Positions 1 to 5,484 of a DNA stretch of 9,640 bases are shown here, in pieces. The position numbers and the translations under genes were made by a program. The stretch is from Paracoccus sp. (in: a-proteobacteria) (GTDB taxonomy: Bacteria; Pseudomonadota; Alphaproteobacteria; Rhodobacterales; Rhodobacteraceae), in assembly GCA_031178645.1 (NCBI GenBank), contig JAPSIP010000040.1, forward strand, positions 1 to 9,640, in the 5' to 3' direction. Position 1 is the stretch's first letter. Each line of letters opens with the position of its first letter. The notes under the pieces are model-generated. The model saw only the letters and a list, made by a program, of their open reading frames with translations, had not been told where the DNA came from and ran no database searches.

Positions 1-1591
1 GTTGCAGCCACATGCTGATGCCCAGGACGATGGCAAGCGCGGGCAGCGACAGCGAATGCAGCAGCGTGCCTTGCGCTGGCGGGGCAAAGGGCAGCAGCCC
101 GAACAGGTTCAGCAGCGACGACGGATCGGGCGCGGCAAGGTCGTGGATCCAGCCGATCCAGGGCGCGTGGCGCAGCTCGATCGTGACGAAGATCACCTTG
201 TAGAGCGCGAAGAAGATCGGGATTTGCAGCAGCACCGGCAGGCAGCCCGCGGCGGGGTTCACCTTCTCGCGCTTGTAAAGCTCCATCATCTCCTTCTGGA
301 ACTTCATGCGGTCGTCGCCGGTGCGCTCCTTCAGGGCCTCCATCTGCGGCTGCAGTTCCTTCATCTTCGCCATCGAGATGTAGGACTTGCGCGCCAGCGG
401 GAAGACCAGCGTCTTCAGGATGAAGGTCAGCGCGATGATCGACCAGCCCATGTTGCCGATCATGCCGTGCAGCCAGTGCAGCAGGCGGAAGATCGGCTTG
501 GTCAGGAAGTAGAACCAGCCCCAGTCGATGGAATCCACGAAGCCCTGGATGCCGGGATTTTCCTGATAGGCATTGATCGTTTCCCAGACCTTCGCGCCGG
601 CGAACAGATAGCTTTCGGCGCTGACCTGGGTGCCCGGAGCGACGGTCTGCATCGGATAGCGGGCTTCGGTCTGGAAGATGTCCGCGCCCTCGGCATATTT
701 CACGACCGAGGTGAAGGCCTGGCCCGGCGCGGGGGCAAGCGTGGTCATCCAGTATTTGTCGGTGAAGCCGATCCAGCCATTGCTGTTGACCTGGTTCACC
801 TCGGCCCGGCCCTCGCGTTCGACCGGGTCCAGTTCGGCGATGTTGTCGTATTTCAGTTCGGTCAGCGTGCCGTCATGCATCCCCACCGCGCCTTCGTGCA
901 GCACGAAGAAGTTCTGCGTGTCGGGACGGCCGTGGCGGGCGATGATGCCATAGGGCGCGGCGGTGAAAGCGGCGTCGCCATTGTTCTGCAGCGCATGGCT
1001 GACGGTGAACAGGTAGTTCTCATCGACCGAGAAGGTGCGACGGAAAATCTGCCCCGCGCCGTTGTCCCAGGCCAGCGTGACCGGCTGGCCGGGGGCCAGC
1101 GTGTCGCCCGATTCAACCGTCCAGACGGTCGAGGGGCCGGGAACAAGCGCCGGATCGACGCCGGGTCCGGGGGTCCAGCCATAGACCGCGTAATAGGGCT
1201 TGGAGGCGCCTGTCTGGATGGCATCCGTGGCCGTGGCGGACGACGGCGACAGCAGGCGCACGTTCGGCGAATTGTCGTCCAGCGTTTCGCGGTATTTCGT
1301 CAGCAGCAGGTCGTCGATCCGGCCACCGGCCAGCGAAATCGAGCCCGACAGCGACGGCGTCTGGATCTGGACCCGGCCGGCCTGCGGGGCCGCATCGGCG
1401 GGCGCGCCCAGATCGGCGGGCAGGGTGCTGCTTTCCGGATTGGCCAGCGGCACGTCCTGGGTCTGCGTTTCCACCGCGACCGGCTGTTCCGTGGGCACGG
1501 GCGGTTCGGGCGCAAAGACCGTGTACCAAACCAGGATCACCAGGAACGACAGGACCGTCGCCAGGATCAGATTGCGGTTGTTGTCTTCCAT
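1..1591 (-). CDS. yidC: YidC membrane protein insertase (C-terminus cut by window edge)
   Basis: YidC inserts and folds inner-membrane proteins, alone or with SecYEG. The 530 codons present start MEDNNRNLILATVLSFLV. They show an N-terminal membrane anchor (about residues 8-27), a Pro/Ala-rich linker (about 28-75), a large periplasmic P1 beta domain (about 75-335) and the start of the conserved insertase core: an amphipathic region and TM segment near 355-400, then the cytoplasmic hairpin with SMAKMKELQPQ (406-416), GDDRMKFQKEMM and REKVNPAAGCLPVLLQIPIF (441-460). The gene runs off the left edge at ...GISMWLQ in the next membrane segment, so the last TM helices and basic tail are missing. The long P1 domain is the Gram-negative type. 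The start has an AGAAGG ribosome-binding match 10 bases upstream. It lies 108 bases after ttcA, more widely spaced than the rest of the operon. Identification is secure. Confidence 0.96.
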   Translation of the reverse strand, partial: MEDNNRNLILATVLSFLVILVWYTVFAPEPPVPTEQPVAVETQTQDVPLANPESSTLPADLGAPADAAPQAGRVQIQTPSLSGSISLAGGRIDDLLLTKYRETLDDNSPNVRLLSPSSATATDAIQTGASKPYYAVYGWTPGPGVDPALVPGPSTVWTVESGDTLAPGQPVTLAWDNGAGQIFRRTFSVDENYLFTVSHALQNNGDAAFTAAPYGIIARHGRPDTQNFFVLHEGAVGMHDGTLTELKYDNIAELDPVEREGRAEVNQVNSNGWIGFTDKYWMTTLAPAPGQAFTSVVKYAEGADIFQTEARYPMQTVAPGTQVSAESYLFAGAKVWETINAYQENPGIQGFVDSIDWGWFYFLTKPIFRLLHWLHGMIGNMGWSIIALTFILKTLVFPLARKSYISMAKMKELQPQMEALKERTGDDRMKFQKEMMELYKREKVNPAAGCLPVLLQIPIFFALYKVIFVTIELRHAPWIGWIHDLAAPDPSSLLNLFGLLPFAPPAQGTLLHSLSLPALAIVLGISMWLQ

Positions 1592-1623
1592 CGCTTACCA
1601 GCCTTCTCGCGTCCGTCGCGCCG

Positions 1624-1652
1624 CTTGAACAGAAGGGGCGCTTAAAGGTCAA
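1624..1652 (-). promoter_or_regulatory. possible secondary promoter for yidC
   Basis: On the minus strand a -35-like TTGACC (1652-1647) is followed after exactly 17 bases by TTCAAG (1629-1624), a weak -10 match. It lies in the 108-base gap between ttcA and yidC and would give yidC a leader of roughly 25-30 bases. The -35 is good and the -10 poor, so this is only a candidate for extra yidC transcription beyond read-through from the rpmH promoter. Confidence 0.35.
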
Positions 1653-1659
1653 GCAGATT

Positions 1660-1674
1660 TGGCCCGGTGGGCCA
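1660..1674 (-). other. intercistronic hairpin between ttcA and yidC
   Basis: A perfect 6-base-pair inverted repeat, TGGCCC and GGGCCA around a 3-base loop, lies 26 bases beyond the ttcA stop. No T-run follows on either strand, so it is not a standard intrinsic terminator. It could be an RNA-processing or 3'-end-stabilising structure that partly separates ttcA from yidC expression. The structure is visible; the role is inference. Confidence 0.4.
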
Positions 1675-1699
1675 GCATCCGCACGGGATTCGCAGGCGC

Positions 1700-2572
1700 C
1701 TATCCAAGGCGCAGGATGTCGTCCACGGGTGCCGCTGCGTCCCCGGGGAACAGCGCGGCAAAGTCGAACAGCTTCGGATCCAGAAGATGCGACGGGCGCA
1801 CGTTCATCAGCGCGCGGAACATCACCTGGCGGCGCCCCGGCGTGCGGGATTCCCATTCGTCCAGCAGGCGTTTCACCTGCACGCGCTGCAGCCCTTCCTG
1901 GCTGCCGCAGAGGTCGCAAGGGATGATCGGATAGTTCATCGCGCGGGAAAACCGTTCGCAATCGGCCTCGGCCACATAGGCCAGGGGGCGCAGCACGGTC
2001 AGGTCGCCGTCCTCGTTCAAAAGCTTGGGCGGCATGGTCGCCAGCCTGCCGCCGTGGAACAGGTTCATGAAGAAGGTTTCCAGGATGTCGTCGCGGTGAT
2101 GGCCCAGCACGACAGCGGAACAGCCTTCCTCGCGCGCGATGCGATACAGGTTGCCCCGGCGCAGGCGCGAGCACAGCGAACACATCGTGCCGCCCGGCGC
2201 GATCTTGTCGGTGACGATGGAATAGGTGTCCTGGTATTCGATCCGATGCGCCACGCCCCGTTCGGTCAGGAACTTTGGCAGCACGGTCGCCGGGAAGTTC
2301 GGCTGGCCCTGGTCCAGGTTGCAGGCCAGCAGGTCCACCGGCAGCAGCCCGCGCCATTTCAATTCGTGCAGCACGGCCAGCAGGGTATAGCTGTCCTTGC
2401 CGCCCGACAGGCAGACCAGCCAGCGGTCGCCGGGGCGGATCATGCCGTAATCTTCGATCGCGGCGCGGGTTTCCCGCACCAGCCGCTTGCGCAGCTTGCG
2501 AAACTCGGTCGAGGAGGGGGCGCCTGCGAACAGCGGGTGAATCTCGGTCAGGTCGTTACTGTCGTCCAGCAT
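1700..2572 (-). CDS. ttcA: TtcA tRNA 2-thiocytidine(32) synthetase
   Basis: TtcA is a cytosolic, ATP-dependent enzyme that puts sulfur on cytidine 32 of certain tRNAs, using a [4Fe-4S] cluster. The 290-residue product shows the PP-loop SGGKDS (56-61), the first cysteine pair CSLC (131-134), the GHHRDD motif (157-162) and the second pair CDLC (219-222), all typical of TtcA; these cysteines are the expected cluster ligands. Length is normal. The frame is open a further 60 codons upstream, but I chose the ATG at 2572 because AAAGG lies 7 bases before it and because the upstream extension is out-of-frame yidD sequence. The start overlaps the yidD end by 17 bases, suggesting translational coupling. 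Its neighbours rnpA and rpmH also serve RNA and ribosome maturation. Start and function are both well supported. Confidence 0.94.
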   Translation of the reverse strand: MLDDSNDLTEIHPLFAGAPSSTEFRKLRKRLVRETRAAIEDYGMIRPGDRWLVCLSGGKDSYTLLAVLHELKWRGLLPVDLLACNLDQGQPNFPATVLPKFLTERGVAHRIEYQDTYSIVTDKIAPGGTMCSLCSRLRRGNLYRIAREEGCSAVVLGHHRDDILETFFMNLFHGGRLATMPPKLLNEDGDLTVLRPLAYVAEADCERFSRAMNYPIIPCDLCGSQEGLQRVQVKRLLDEWESRTPGRRQVMFRALMNVRPSHLLDPKLFDFAALFPGDAAAPVDDILRLG

Positions 2573-2819
2573 CGGATCGCCTTTCGTGATCGGGATCGGC
2601 CCCCGGCACCGGATTATAGCCCGCGCCGCCCCAGGGATGGCAGCGCCCGATCCGCCGTGCGGCCAGCCAGCCGCCACGCAACGCGCCGTGCCGCGACAGC
2701 GCATCCAGCGCATAGGCCGAACAGGTGGGCTGGAAGCGGCAGGCATTGCCAACCCAGGGCGAGGCCACCAGCCGGTAGGCCCGGACGGGCAGGGCCAGCA
2801 GATGGGCCAGCGGGCTCAT
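2556..2819 (-). CDS. yidD: YidD membrane protein insertion efficiency factor
   Basis: YidD is a small protein at the inner face of the membrane that helps YidC-dependent insertion; its mechanism is not settled. The 87-residue product has the family signature: a short amphipathic N-terminus ([19 protein letters not shown]), then the Cys-bearing core [19 protein letters not shown] (27-45), a basic stretch and [13 protein letters not shown] (60-72). Length is usual. The ATG overlaps the rnpA stop in an ATGA arrangement, so translation probably restarts from rnpA; no strong ribosome-binding site is visible. The last 17 bases overlap ttcA. The canonical order rpmH-rnpA-yidD is kept, with yidC displaced one gene further on by ttcA. 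Confidence 0.94.
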   Translation of the reverse strand: MSPLAHLLALPVRAYRLVASPWVGNACRFQPTCSAYALDALSRHGALRGGWLAARRIGRCHPWGGAGYNPVPGADPDHERRSDAGRQ

Positions 2820-3217
2820 CCGTGGATCTTGCGCAGGGCAGCGCCCAGGTCGTGGCACAGGTCGGCGAAGCTGCGGCTGATCGTCGCATCGGGACGGCCG
2901 ACCAGAACATAGTCCCAGCCGGGCCGCGCGCCCTGTGGCAAATGCAGCCGCGCCACCTCGCGCAGCCGGCGCTTGGCGCGGTTGCGCATCACCGCATTGC
3001 CGATCTTCTTGGAACAGGTAAAGCCCACCCGGAACGGCAGGCCGTCACCCCGGTCGCGTGTCTGCAGCAGAAAGCCTGGCGTTCCCTGCCGCAGTGCGCG
3101 GGACGCCGCGAGGAAATCCGCCCGCTTGGCGATGACCGGAGGCATGAACATGCGAAATGCCGCCATGCCGTCATCCACGGGTCGCGCTTCGGCAACGGGA
3201 TGGGGCAGGGGCGGCAT
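2816..3217 (-). CDS. rnpA: ribonuclease P protein component
   Basis: RnpA is the small basic protein that binds the catalytic RNase P RNA and aids 5' maturation of precursor tRNAs. The core is clear: KRADFLAASRALRQGTPGF near the start, FRVGFTCSKKIGNAVMRNRAKRRLREV in the middle (the RNR-type RNA-binding signature, split here at FRVGFTCSKK and IGNAVMRNRAKRRLREV), and DYVLVGRPD near the end. I chose the ATG at 3217 (MPPLPHPVAE...), giving 133 residues, because AAGGG lies 9 bases before it. Internal ATGs at 3166, 3151 and 3145 would give shorter proteins starting nearer the conserved core and lack a clear ribosome-binding site, so the first 25 or so residues are uncertain. The frame is also open upstream through rpmH, but that part is not plausible as coding. 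The stop overlaps yidD. Confidence 0.9.
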   Translation of the reverse strand: MPPLPHPVAEARPVDDGMAAFRMFMPPVIAKRADFLAASRALRQGTPGFLLQTRDRGDGLPFRVGFTCSKKIGNAVMRNRAKRRLREVARLHLPQGARPGWDYVLVGRPDATISRSFADLCHDLGAALRKIHG

Positions 3218-3226
3218 GTGCTGGAA

Positions 3227-3231
3227 CCCTT
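3227..3231 (-). promoter_or_regulatory. ribosome-binding site deciding the rnpA start
   Basis: AAGGG on the minus strand lies 9 bases upstream of the ATG at 3217. None of the later in-frame ATGs of rnpA has a comparable purine run, which is why the longer start was preferred. Confidence 0.5.
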
Positions 3232-3236
3232 GGTCT

Positions 3237-3253
3237 GGCGGGACAGGCCCGCC
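3237..3253 (-). other. intercistronic hairpin between rpmH and rnpA
   Basis: In the 44-base gap between the rpmH stop and the rnpA start there is a perfect 6-base-pair GC stem, GGCGGG and CCCGCC around a 5-base loop. No T-run follows it. It sits just upstream of the rnpA ribosome-binding site. It could mark an RNA cleavage or attenuation point that keeps L34 output above RnpA output, which the cell needs in much smaller amounts. The structure is visible; the function is inferred. Confidence 0.45.
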
Positions 3254-3261
3254 GCAAAGGA

Positions 3262-3396
3262 TCAGGCCGACAGGCGCTTGCGGCCCTTGGCGCGGCGCGC
3301 GTTCAGGACGCGACGGCCGCCGCTGGTGGCCATGCGGGCGCGAAAGCCGTGGCGACGCGCACGAACGAGGTTCGAGGGTTGATAAGTGCGCTTCAT
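3262..3396 (-). CDS. rpmH: 50S ribosomal protein L34
   Basis: L34 is a tiny basic protein of the large ribosomal subunit that packs against 23S rRNA. The 44-residue product begins [20 protein letters not shown] and ends AKGRKRLSA, matching the family along its whole length, with the usual excess of Arg and Lys. GGAGA lies 6 bases before the ATG, a strong ribosome-binding site. The frame is open 16 codons further upstream, but the family start and that site fix this ATG. It is the first gene of the leftward operon. Confidence 0.98.
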   Translation of the reverse strand: MKRTYQPSNLVRARRHGFRARMATSGGRRVLNARRAKGRKRLSA

Positions 3397-3445
3397 GGTC
3401 GTTCTCCGGGATCTTGTCTTGCGGATGGCGGGCAGCCGGGGCAAG

Positions 3446-3458
3446 GAAGCAATGCTTC
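3446..3458. repeat. small palindrome in the rpmH leader
   Basis: GAAGCAATGCTTC reads the same on both strands except for its central base, giving a 5-base-pair stem with a 3-base loop. It lies within the predicted rpmH leader, downstream of the promoter. It may be a weak RNA hairpin or a protein site, or it may be chance. Confidence 0.3.
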
Positions 3459-3495
3459 ACCCCACACGCGAACGCGCCGGTTGTTCGAAGCCCGC

Positions 3496-3524
3496 TGGAT
3501 AGAGGAAGGCCGCCGGTCCGTCAA
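3496..3524 (-). promoter_or_regulatory. promoter of the rpmH-rnpA-yidD-ttcA(-yidC) operon
   Basis: TTGACG (3524-3519) and TATCCA (3501-3496) are separated by exactly 17 bases on the minus strand, a near-ideal housekeeping sigma-70 promoter. It would start transcription near 3489 and leave an rpmH leader of about 90 bases. It is the best promoter match in the 263-base divergent gap. Confidence 0.72.
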
Positions 3525-3556
3525 CCACAAAGGCGGACAATCGCGCATCCTGTTTT

Positions 3557-3600
3557 GTTCCGGCGGCGGAACCGCTAGGATATCACATTCGTTTGATGTG
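3557..3600. promoter_or_regulatory. two adjacent inverted repeats upstream of the kinase gene
   Basis: GTTCCG and CGGAAC around 4 bases (3557-3572) form a perfect 16-base dyad. CACAT and ATGTG around 7 bases (3584-3600) form a second one. Both lie 60-100 bases before the kinase start, in the part of the divergent gap not used by the rpmH promoter. I found no convincing -35/-10 pair for the kinase; weak candidates such as TAGGAT or TATCAC lie between the repeats. These are possible operator sites of unknown regulators. Confidence 0.3.
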
Positions 3601-3659
3601 CAAAGCGGGGCCGGTCGGGCTGAAACACGCGCATCTGCTGCGCTGATGATCAAGATTAC

Positions 3660-5081
3660 ATGAAACTGAACACGATCTCTGGCCGATTCGCCGCATTGAC
3701 GATCATCTTCGTCATGTTGGCCGAACTGCTGATCCTGCTTCCTGCCCTGGCCAGCTTCCGGCTCGATTACCTCGAGTCGCGGCTGGAGCGTGCGCAGATC
3801 GCCAGCCTTGCGCTGCTGGCGACCGACGAATCGCTGGCCGACGATCTGGAAAGCGAGCTTCTGCAGAATGCCGGTGTGTTCAACGTCGTCCTGCGTCGCG
3901 ACGATATCCGCCAGCTTGTGCTGCAATCGCCGCTGCCCGGCCCGGTCGTGATGACCTATGACCTGCGCGAGGAAGGCGTGCTCCAGACCATCGACGATGC
4001 CCTGGGCGCGCTGATCAACCGTGAGAACGAGGTGATCCGGGTGATCGGCGCCCCGGTGAACCAGGCGGGCCAGCTGATCGAGATCACGATGGAGACGGCG
4101 CCCCTGCGCGCGGGAATGCTGGAATACGGATTCCGCCTGCTGCTGCTTTCGGCGGCCTTCTCGATCCTGACGGCGATCCTTCTGAACCTGGCGGTGCAGC
4201 GGCTGATGCTGGTTCCCATCCGCCGGGTGATCAGCCACATGGTTTCCTATGCCGAGGCGCCCGAGGATCCGCGCCACATCATCATCCCCAATGCCCGCCT
4301 TGCCGAGTTGCGCGCCGCCGAAACCGCGCTCGAGGCGATGCAGAAGACCGTGACCTCGTCCCTGAAGCAGAAGGAACGGATGGCGCAGCTGGGGCAGGCG
4401 GTCGCCAAGATCAGCCACGACCTGCGCAACATCCTGACCACGGCGCAGATCTTCGCGGACCGGCTGGAGGACAGCGGCGACCCCAAGGTCAAGCGCGCCG
4501 CGCCCAAGCTGGTGAACTCGATCAGCCGCGCCGTGAACCTGTGCGAGACGACGCTGGCCTTCGGCAAGGCCGAGGAGCCTGCCCCCACGCTGTCCCGCTT
4601 CAACCTTGCGCAGCTGACGGCCGAGGTCGTCGAGGCGGAGACCCTGGCAAGCCACAGCGGCCCCAAGGTCGAGTTCCTGTGCGACATTCCCCCCAGCCTG
4701 ACGATTCGCGCCGACCGCGACCAGCTTTACCGCGTGCTGGCGAACCTTGCCCGCAATGCCCGCCAGGCGATCGAGGGCACCGGCCAGCCCGGCACCGTCG
4801 AGATCGGCGCCGGCGAAACCGACGGCGACTGGTGGATCCGCGTGGGCGACACCGGCCCCGGCCTGCCCGAAAAGGCGCGCGAATACCTGTTCAAGCCCTT
4901 TGCCGGAAGCGCGCGCAAGGGCGGCACCGGCCTTGGCCTGACCATCGCCGCCGACCTGGTGCGCGGCCACGGCGGTCGGCTGGAACTGGTGCGCAGCGAT
5001 GCCGAGGGCAGCGAGTTCATGATCCATATCCCGCGCGACATGGCGATCCTGCCCACCCGCCAGATGGCGGCCGGACGATAA
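3660..5081 (+). CDS. two-component sensor histidine kinase, HAMP type, orphan
   Basis: This 473-residue inner-membrane protein is a complete sensor kinase that should autophosphorylate on histidine and pass phosphate to a response regulator. It has a first membrane segment (about 11-33), a periplasmic sensor of about 120 residues (34-155) with no family I recognise, a second membrane segment (about 157-180) and a HAMP linker (about 180-235). The dimerisation H-box is KISHDLRNILTTAQ (phosphoacceptor His253). The ATPase domain has an N-box (LANLARNARQAI, Asn362 and Asn366), a G1 box (VGDTGPGLP, Asp397), an F-box (YLFKPF) and a G2 box (GGTGLGL, 421-427). All key residues are present. No response regulator lies next to it, so the partner and signal are unknown. 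The ATG at 3660 has no in-frame alternative just upstream and only a weak ribosome-binding site. Confidence 0.9.
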   Translation: MKLNTISGRFAALTIIFVMLAELLILLPALASFRLDYLESRLERAQIASLALLATDESLADDLESELLQNAGVFNVVLRRDDIRQLVLQSPLPGPVVMTYDLREEGVLQTIDDALGALINRENEVIRVIGAPVNQAGQLIEITMETAPLRAGMLEYGFRLLLLSAAFSILTAILLNLAVQRLMLVPIRRVISHMVSYAEAPEDPRHIIIPNARLAELRAAETALEAMQKTVTSSLKQKERMAQLGQAVAKISHDLRNILTTAQIFADRLEDSGDPKVKRAAPKLVNSISRAVNLCETTLAFGKAEEPAPTLSRFNLAQLTAEVVEAETLASHSGPKVEFLCDIPPSLTIRADRDQLYRVLANLARNARQAIEGTGQPGTVEIGAGETDGDWWIRVGDTGPGLPEKAREYLFKPFAGSARKGGTGLGLTIAADLVRGHGGRLELVRSDAEGSEFMIHIPRDMAILPTRQMAAGR

Positions 5082-5085
5082 AATT

Positions 5086-5103
5086 CGGGCCCGGGCGTTT
5101 TTT
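5086..5103 (+). terminator. possible weak terminator after the kinase gene
   Basis: Shortly after the kinase stop a GC palindrome (CGGGCCCGGGCG) is followed directly by six T residues (5098-5103). The palindrome cannot form a long stem with a normal loop, so it is a poor match to an intrinsic terminator; the T-run and position are the main support. Confidence 0.3.
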
Positions 5104-5116
5104 CCCTTTCGCCCCC

Positions 5117-5145
5117 TTGCATCCCCCCGAACACCCGTCTACATG
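5117..5145 (+). promoter_or_regulatory. likely promoter of tRNA-Arg
   Basis: TTGCAT (5117-5122) and TACATG (5140-5145) are 17 bases apart. The predicted start would be about 7 bases before the mature tRNA 5' end. Each box matches the sigma-70 consensus only moderately, but the spacing and position fit a stable-RNA promoter. Confidence 0.45.
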
Positions 5146-5158
5146 ACCGCCCTACGAC

Positions 5159-5235
5159 GGACCCGTAGCTCAGCTGGATAGAGCACCAGACTACGAATCT
5201 GGGGGTCGGGCGTTCGAATCGCTCCGGGTCCGCCA
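5159..5235 (+). tRNA. tRNA-Arg(ACG)
   Basis: The 77-base cloverleaf is complete. The acceptor stem is GGACCCG with CGGGTCC. The D arm is GCTC with GAGC. The anticodon stem is CCAGA with TCTGG around the loop CTACGAA, so the anticodon is ACG (5193-5195). The T arm is GGGCG with CGCTC around TTCGAAT. The discriminator is G and the 3' CCA is encoded. A34 should be deaminated to inosine by TadA, letting this tRNA read CGU, CGC and CGA arginine codons. The gene stands alone, with its own likely promoter and terminator. Confidence 0.97.
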
Positions 5236-5257
5236 CTTCCCCATCCAGGGATTTTCC

Positions 5258-5291
5258 ACACCGTCCGGCAGGCTTGCCGAGGCGGTGTTTT
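5258..5291 (+). terminator. intrinsic terminator of tRNA-Arg
   Basis: ACACCG-TC-CGGCA, a GGCT loop, then TGCCG-A-GG-CGGTGT form an almost continuous 13-base-pair stem with one bulged A, ending in TTTT. It starts 23 bases after the tRNA 3' end. It also shields the SOS cassette downstream from read-through. Confidence 0.85.
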
Positions 5292-5313
5292 GCTATCTTG
5301 GGCATCAGCTTTT

Positions 5314-5362
5314 CCTGGCGGCTGCGGATCAGGGCCGCGTCCTCTTGGACTGCGCCGCCAGG
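5314..5362. repeat. inverted repeat in the tRNA-imuA gap
   Basis: A perfect 9-base inverted repeat, CCTGGCGGC (5314-5322) and GCCGCCAGG (5354-5362), encloses a smaller perfect hairpin, GTCC-TCTT-GGAC (5339-5350). The structure lies between the tRNA terminator and the imuA promoter, in a stretch without a supported gene. It could be a protein site, a remnant of coding sequence or a structured RNA. No function is assigned. Confidence 0.4.
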
Positions 5363-5424
5363 CCGGCGCGCCGTCTTCCCCTTTTGTTATCCCCAGCATT
5401 TTTGGCTTGGCCTGCCCGCCGGCG

Positions 5425-5454
5425 TTGACGGCGGCGTCCCGAAGGAACTAGAAC
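5425..5454 (+). promoter_or_regulatory. promoter of the imuA-imuB-dnaE2 operon
   Basis: TTGACG (5425-5430) is followed after 18 bases by TAGAAC (5449-5454), which matches four of six -10 bases; a 17-base register gives CTAGAA. Transcription would start near 5461, a short distance before the imuA ATG. The -10 shares four bases with the LexA site, so LexA binding would block RNA polymerase directly. Confidence 0.65.
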
Positions 5455-5465
5455 AAAACGGAAAC
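5451..5465 (+). promoter_or_regulatory. putative LexA operator (SOS box)
   Basis: GAAC-N7-AAAC fits the alphaproteobacterial LexA consensus GAAC-N7-GAAC (GTTC-N7-GTTC on the other strand) with one mismatch. A second overlapping register, GAAC (5445-5448)-N7-AAAC (5456-5459), lies 6 bases upstream. The site covers the -10 and predicted start of the imuA promoter, as expected for an SOS-repressed mutagenesis cassette. Confidence 0.62.
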
Positions 5466-5484
5466 ATTATTGTTGATGTCATGT

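Noticed and set aside
2..1645. Plus-strand open frame of 547 codons opposite yidC
   Set aside because: Its composition (rich in Arg, Gln, His and Gly) and lack of motifs mark it as a GC-driven shadow; YidC on the other strand matches its family throughout.
3646..3663. Five-codon mini-frame (MIKIT) overlapping the kinase start as ATGA
   Set aside because: It has no ribosome-binding site and no sign of conservation; a frame this short is expected by chance.
3393..5027. Minus-strand open frame of 544 codons opposite the histidine kinase
   Set aside because: It is an antisense shadow in high-GC DNA; the kinase motifs on the plus strand are unmistakable.
4727..5305. Minus-strand frame with ERPTPRFVVWCSIQLSYG
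   Set aside because: Its recognisable part is also antisense tRNA, and the rest is the shadow of the histidine kinase gene.
5387..5395. DnaA-box-like TTATCCCCA in the tRNA-imuA gap
   Set aside because: It is one site with a mismatch to TTATCCACA, without clustered boxes or an AT-rich region, so there is no support for an origin although rpmH is nearby.
5139..5399. Minus-strand frame encoding a peptide with GAIRTPDPQIRSLVLYPAEL
   Set aside because: This is the well-known spurious protein made by translating the antisense strand of a tRNA gene; it lies across tRNA-Arg(ACG).
5216..5484. tRNA-Arg 3' end as an integration site, with the SOS cassette as cargo
   Set aside because: No integrase and no repeat of the tRNA 3' end is seen downstream; the tRNA terminator is intact and the cassette has base composition like its surroundings.
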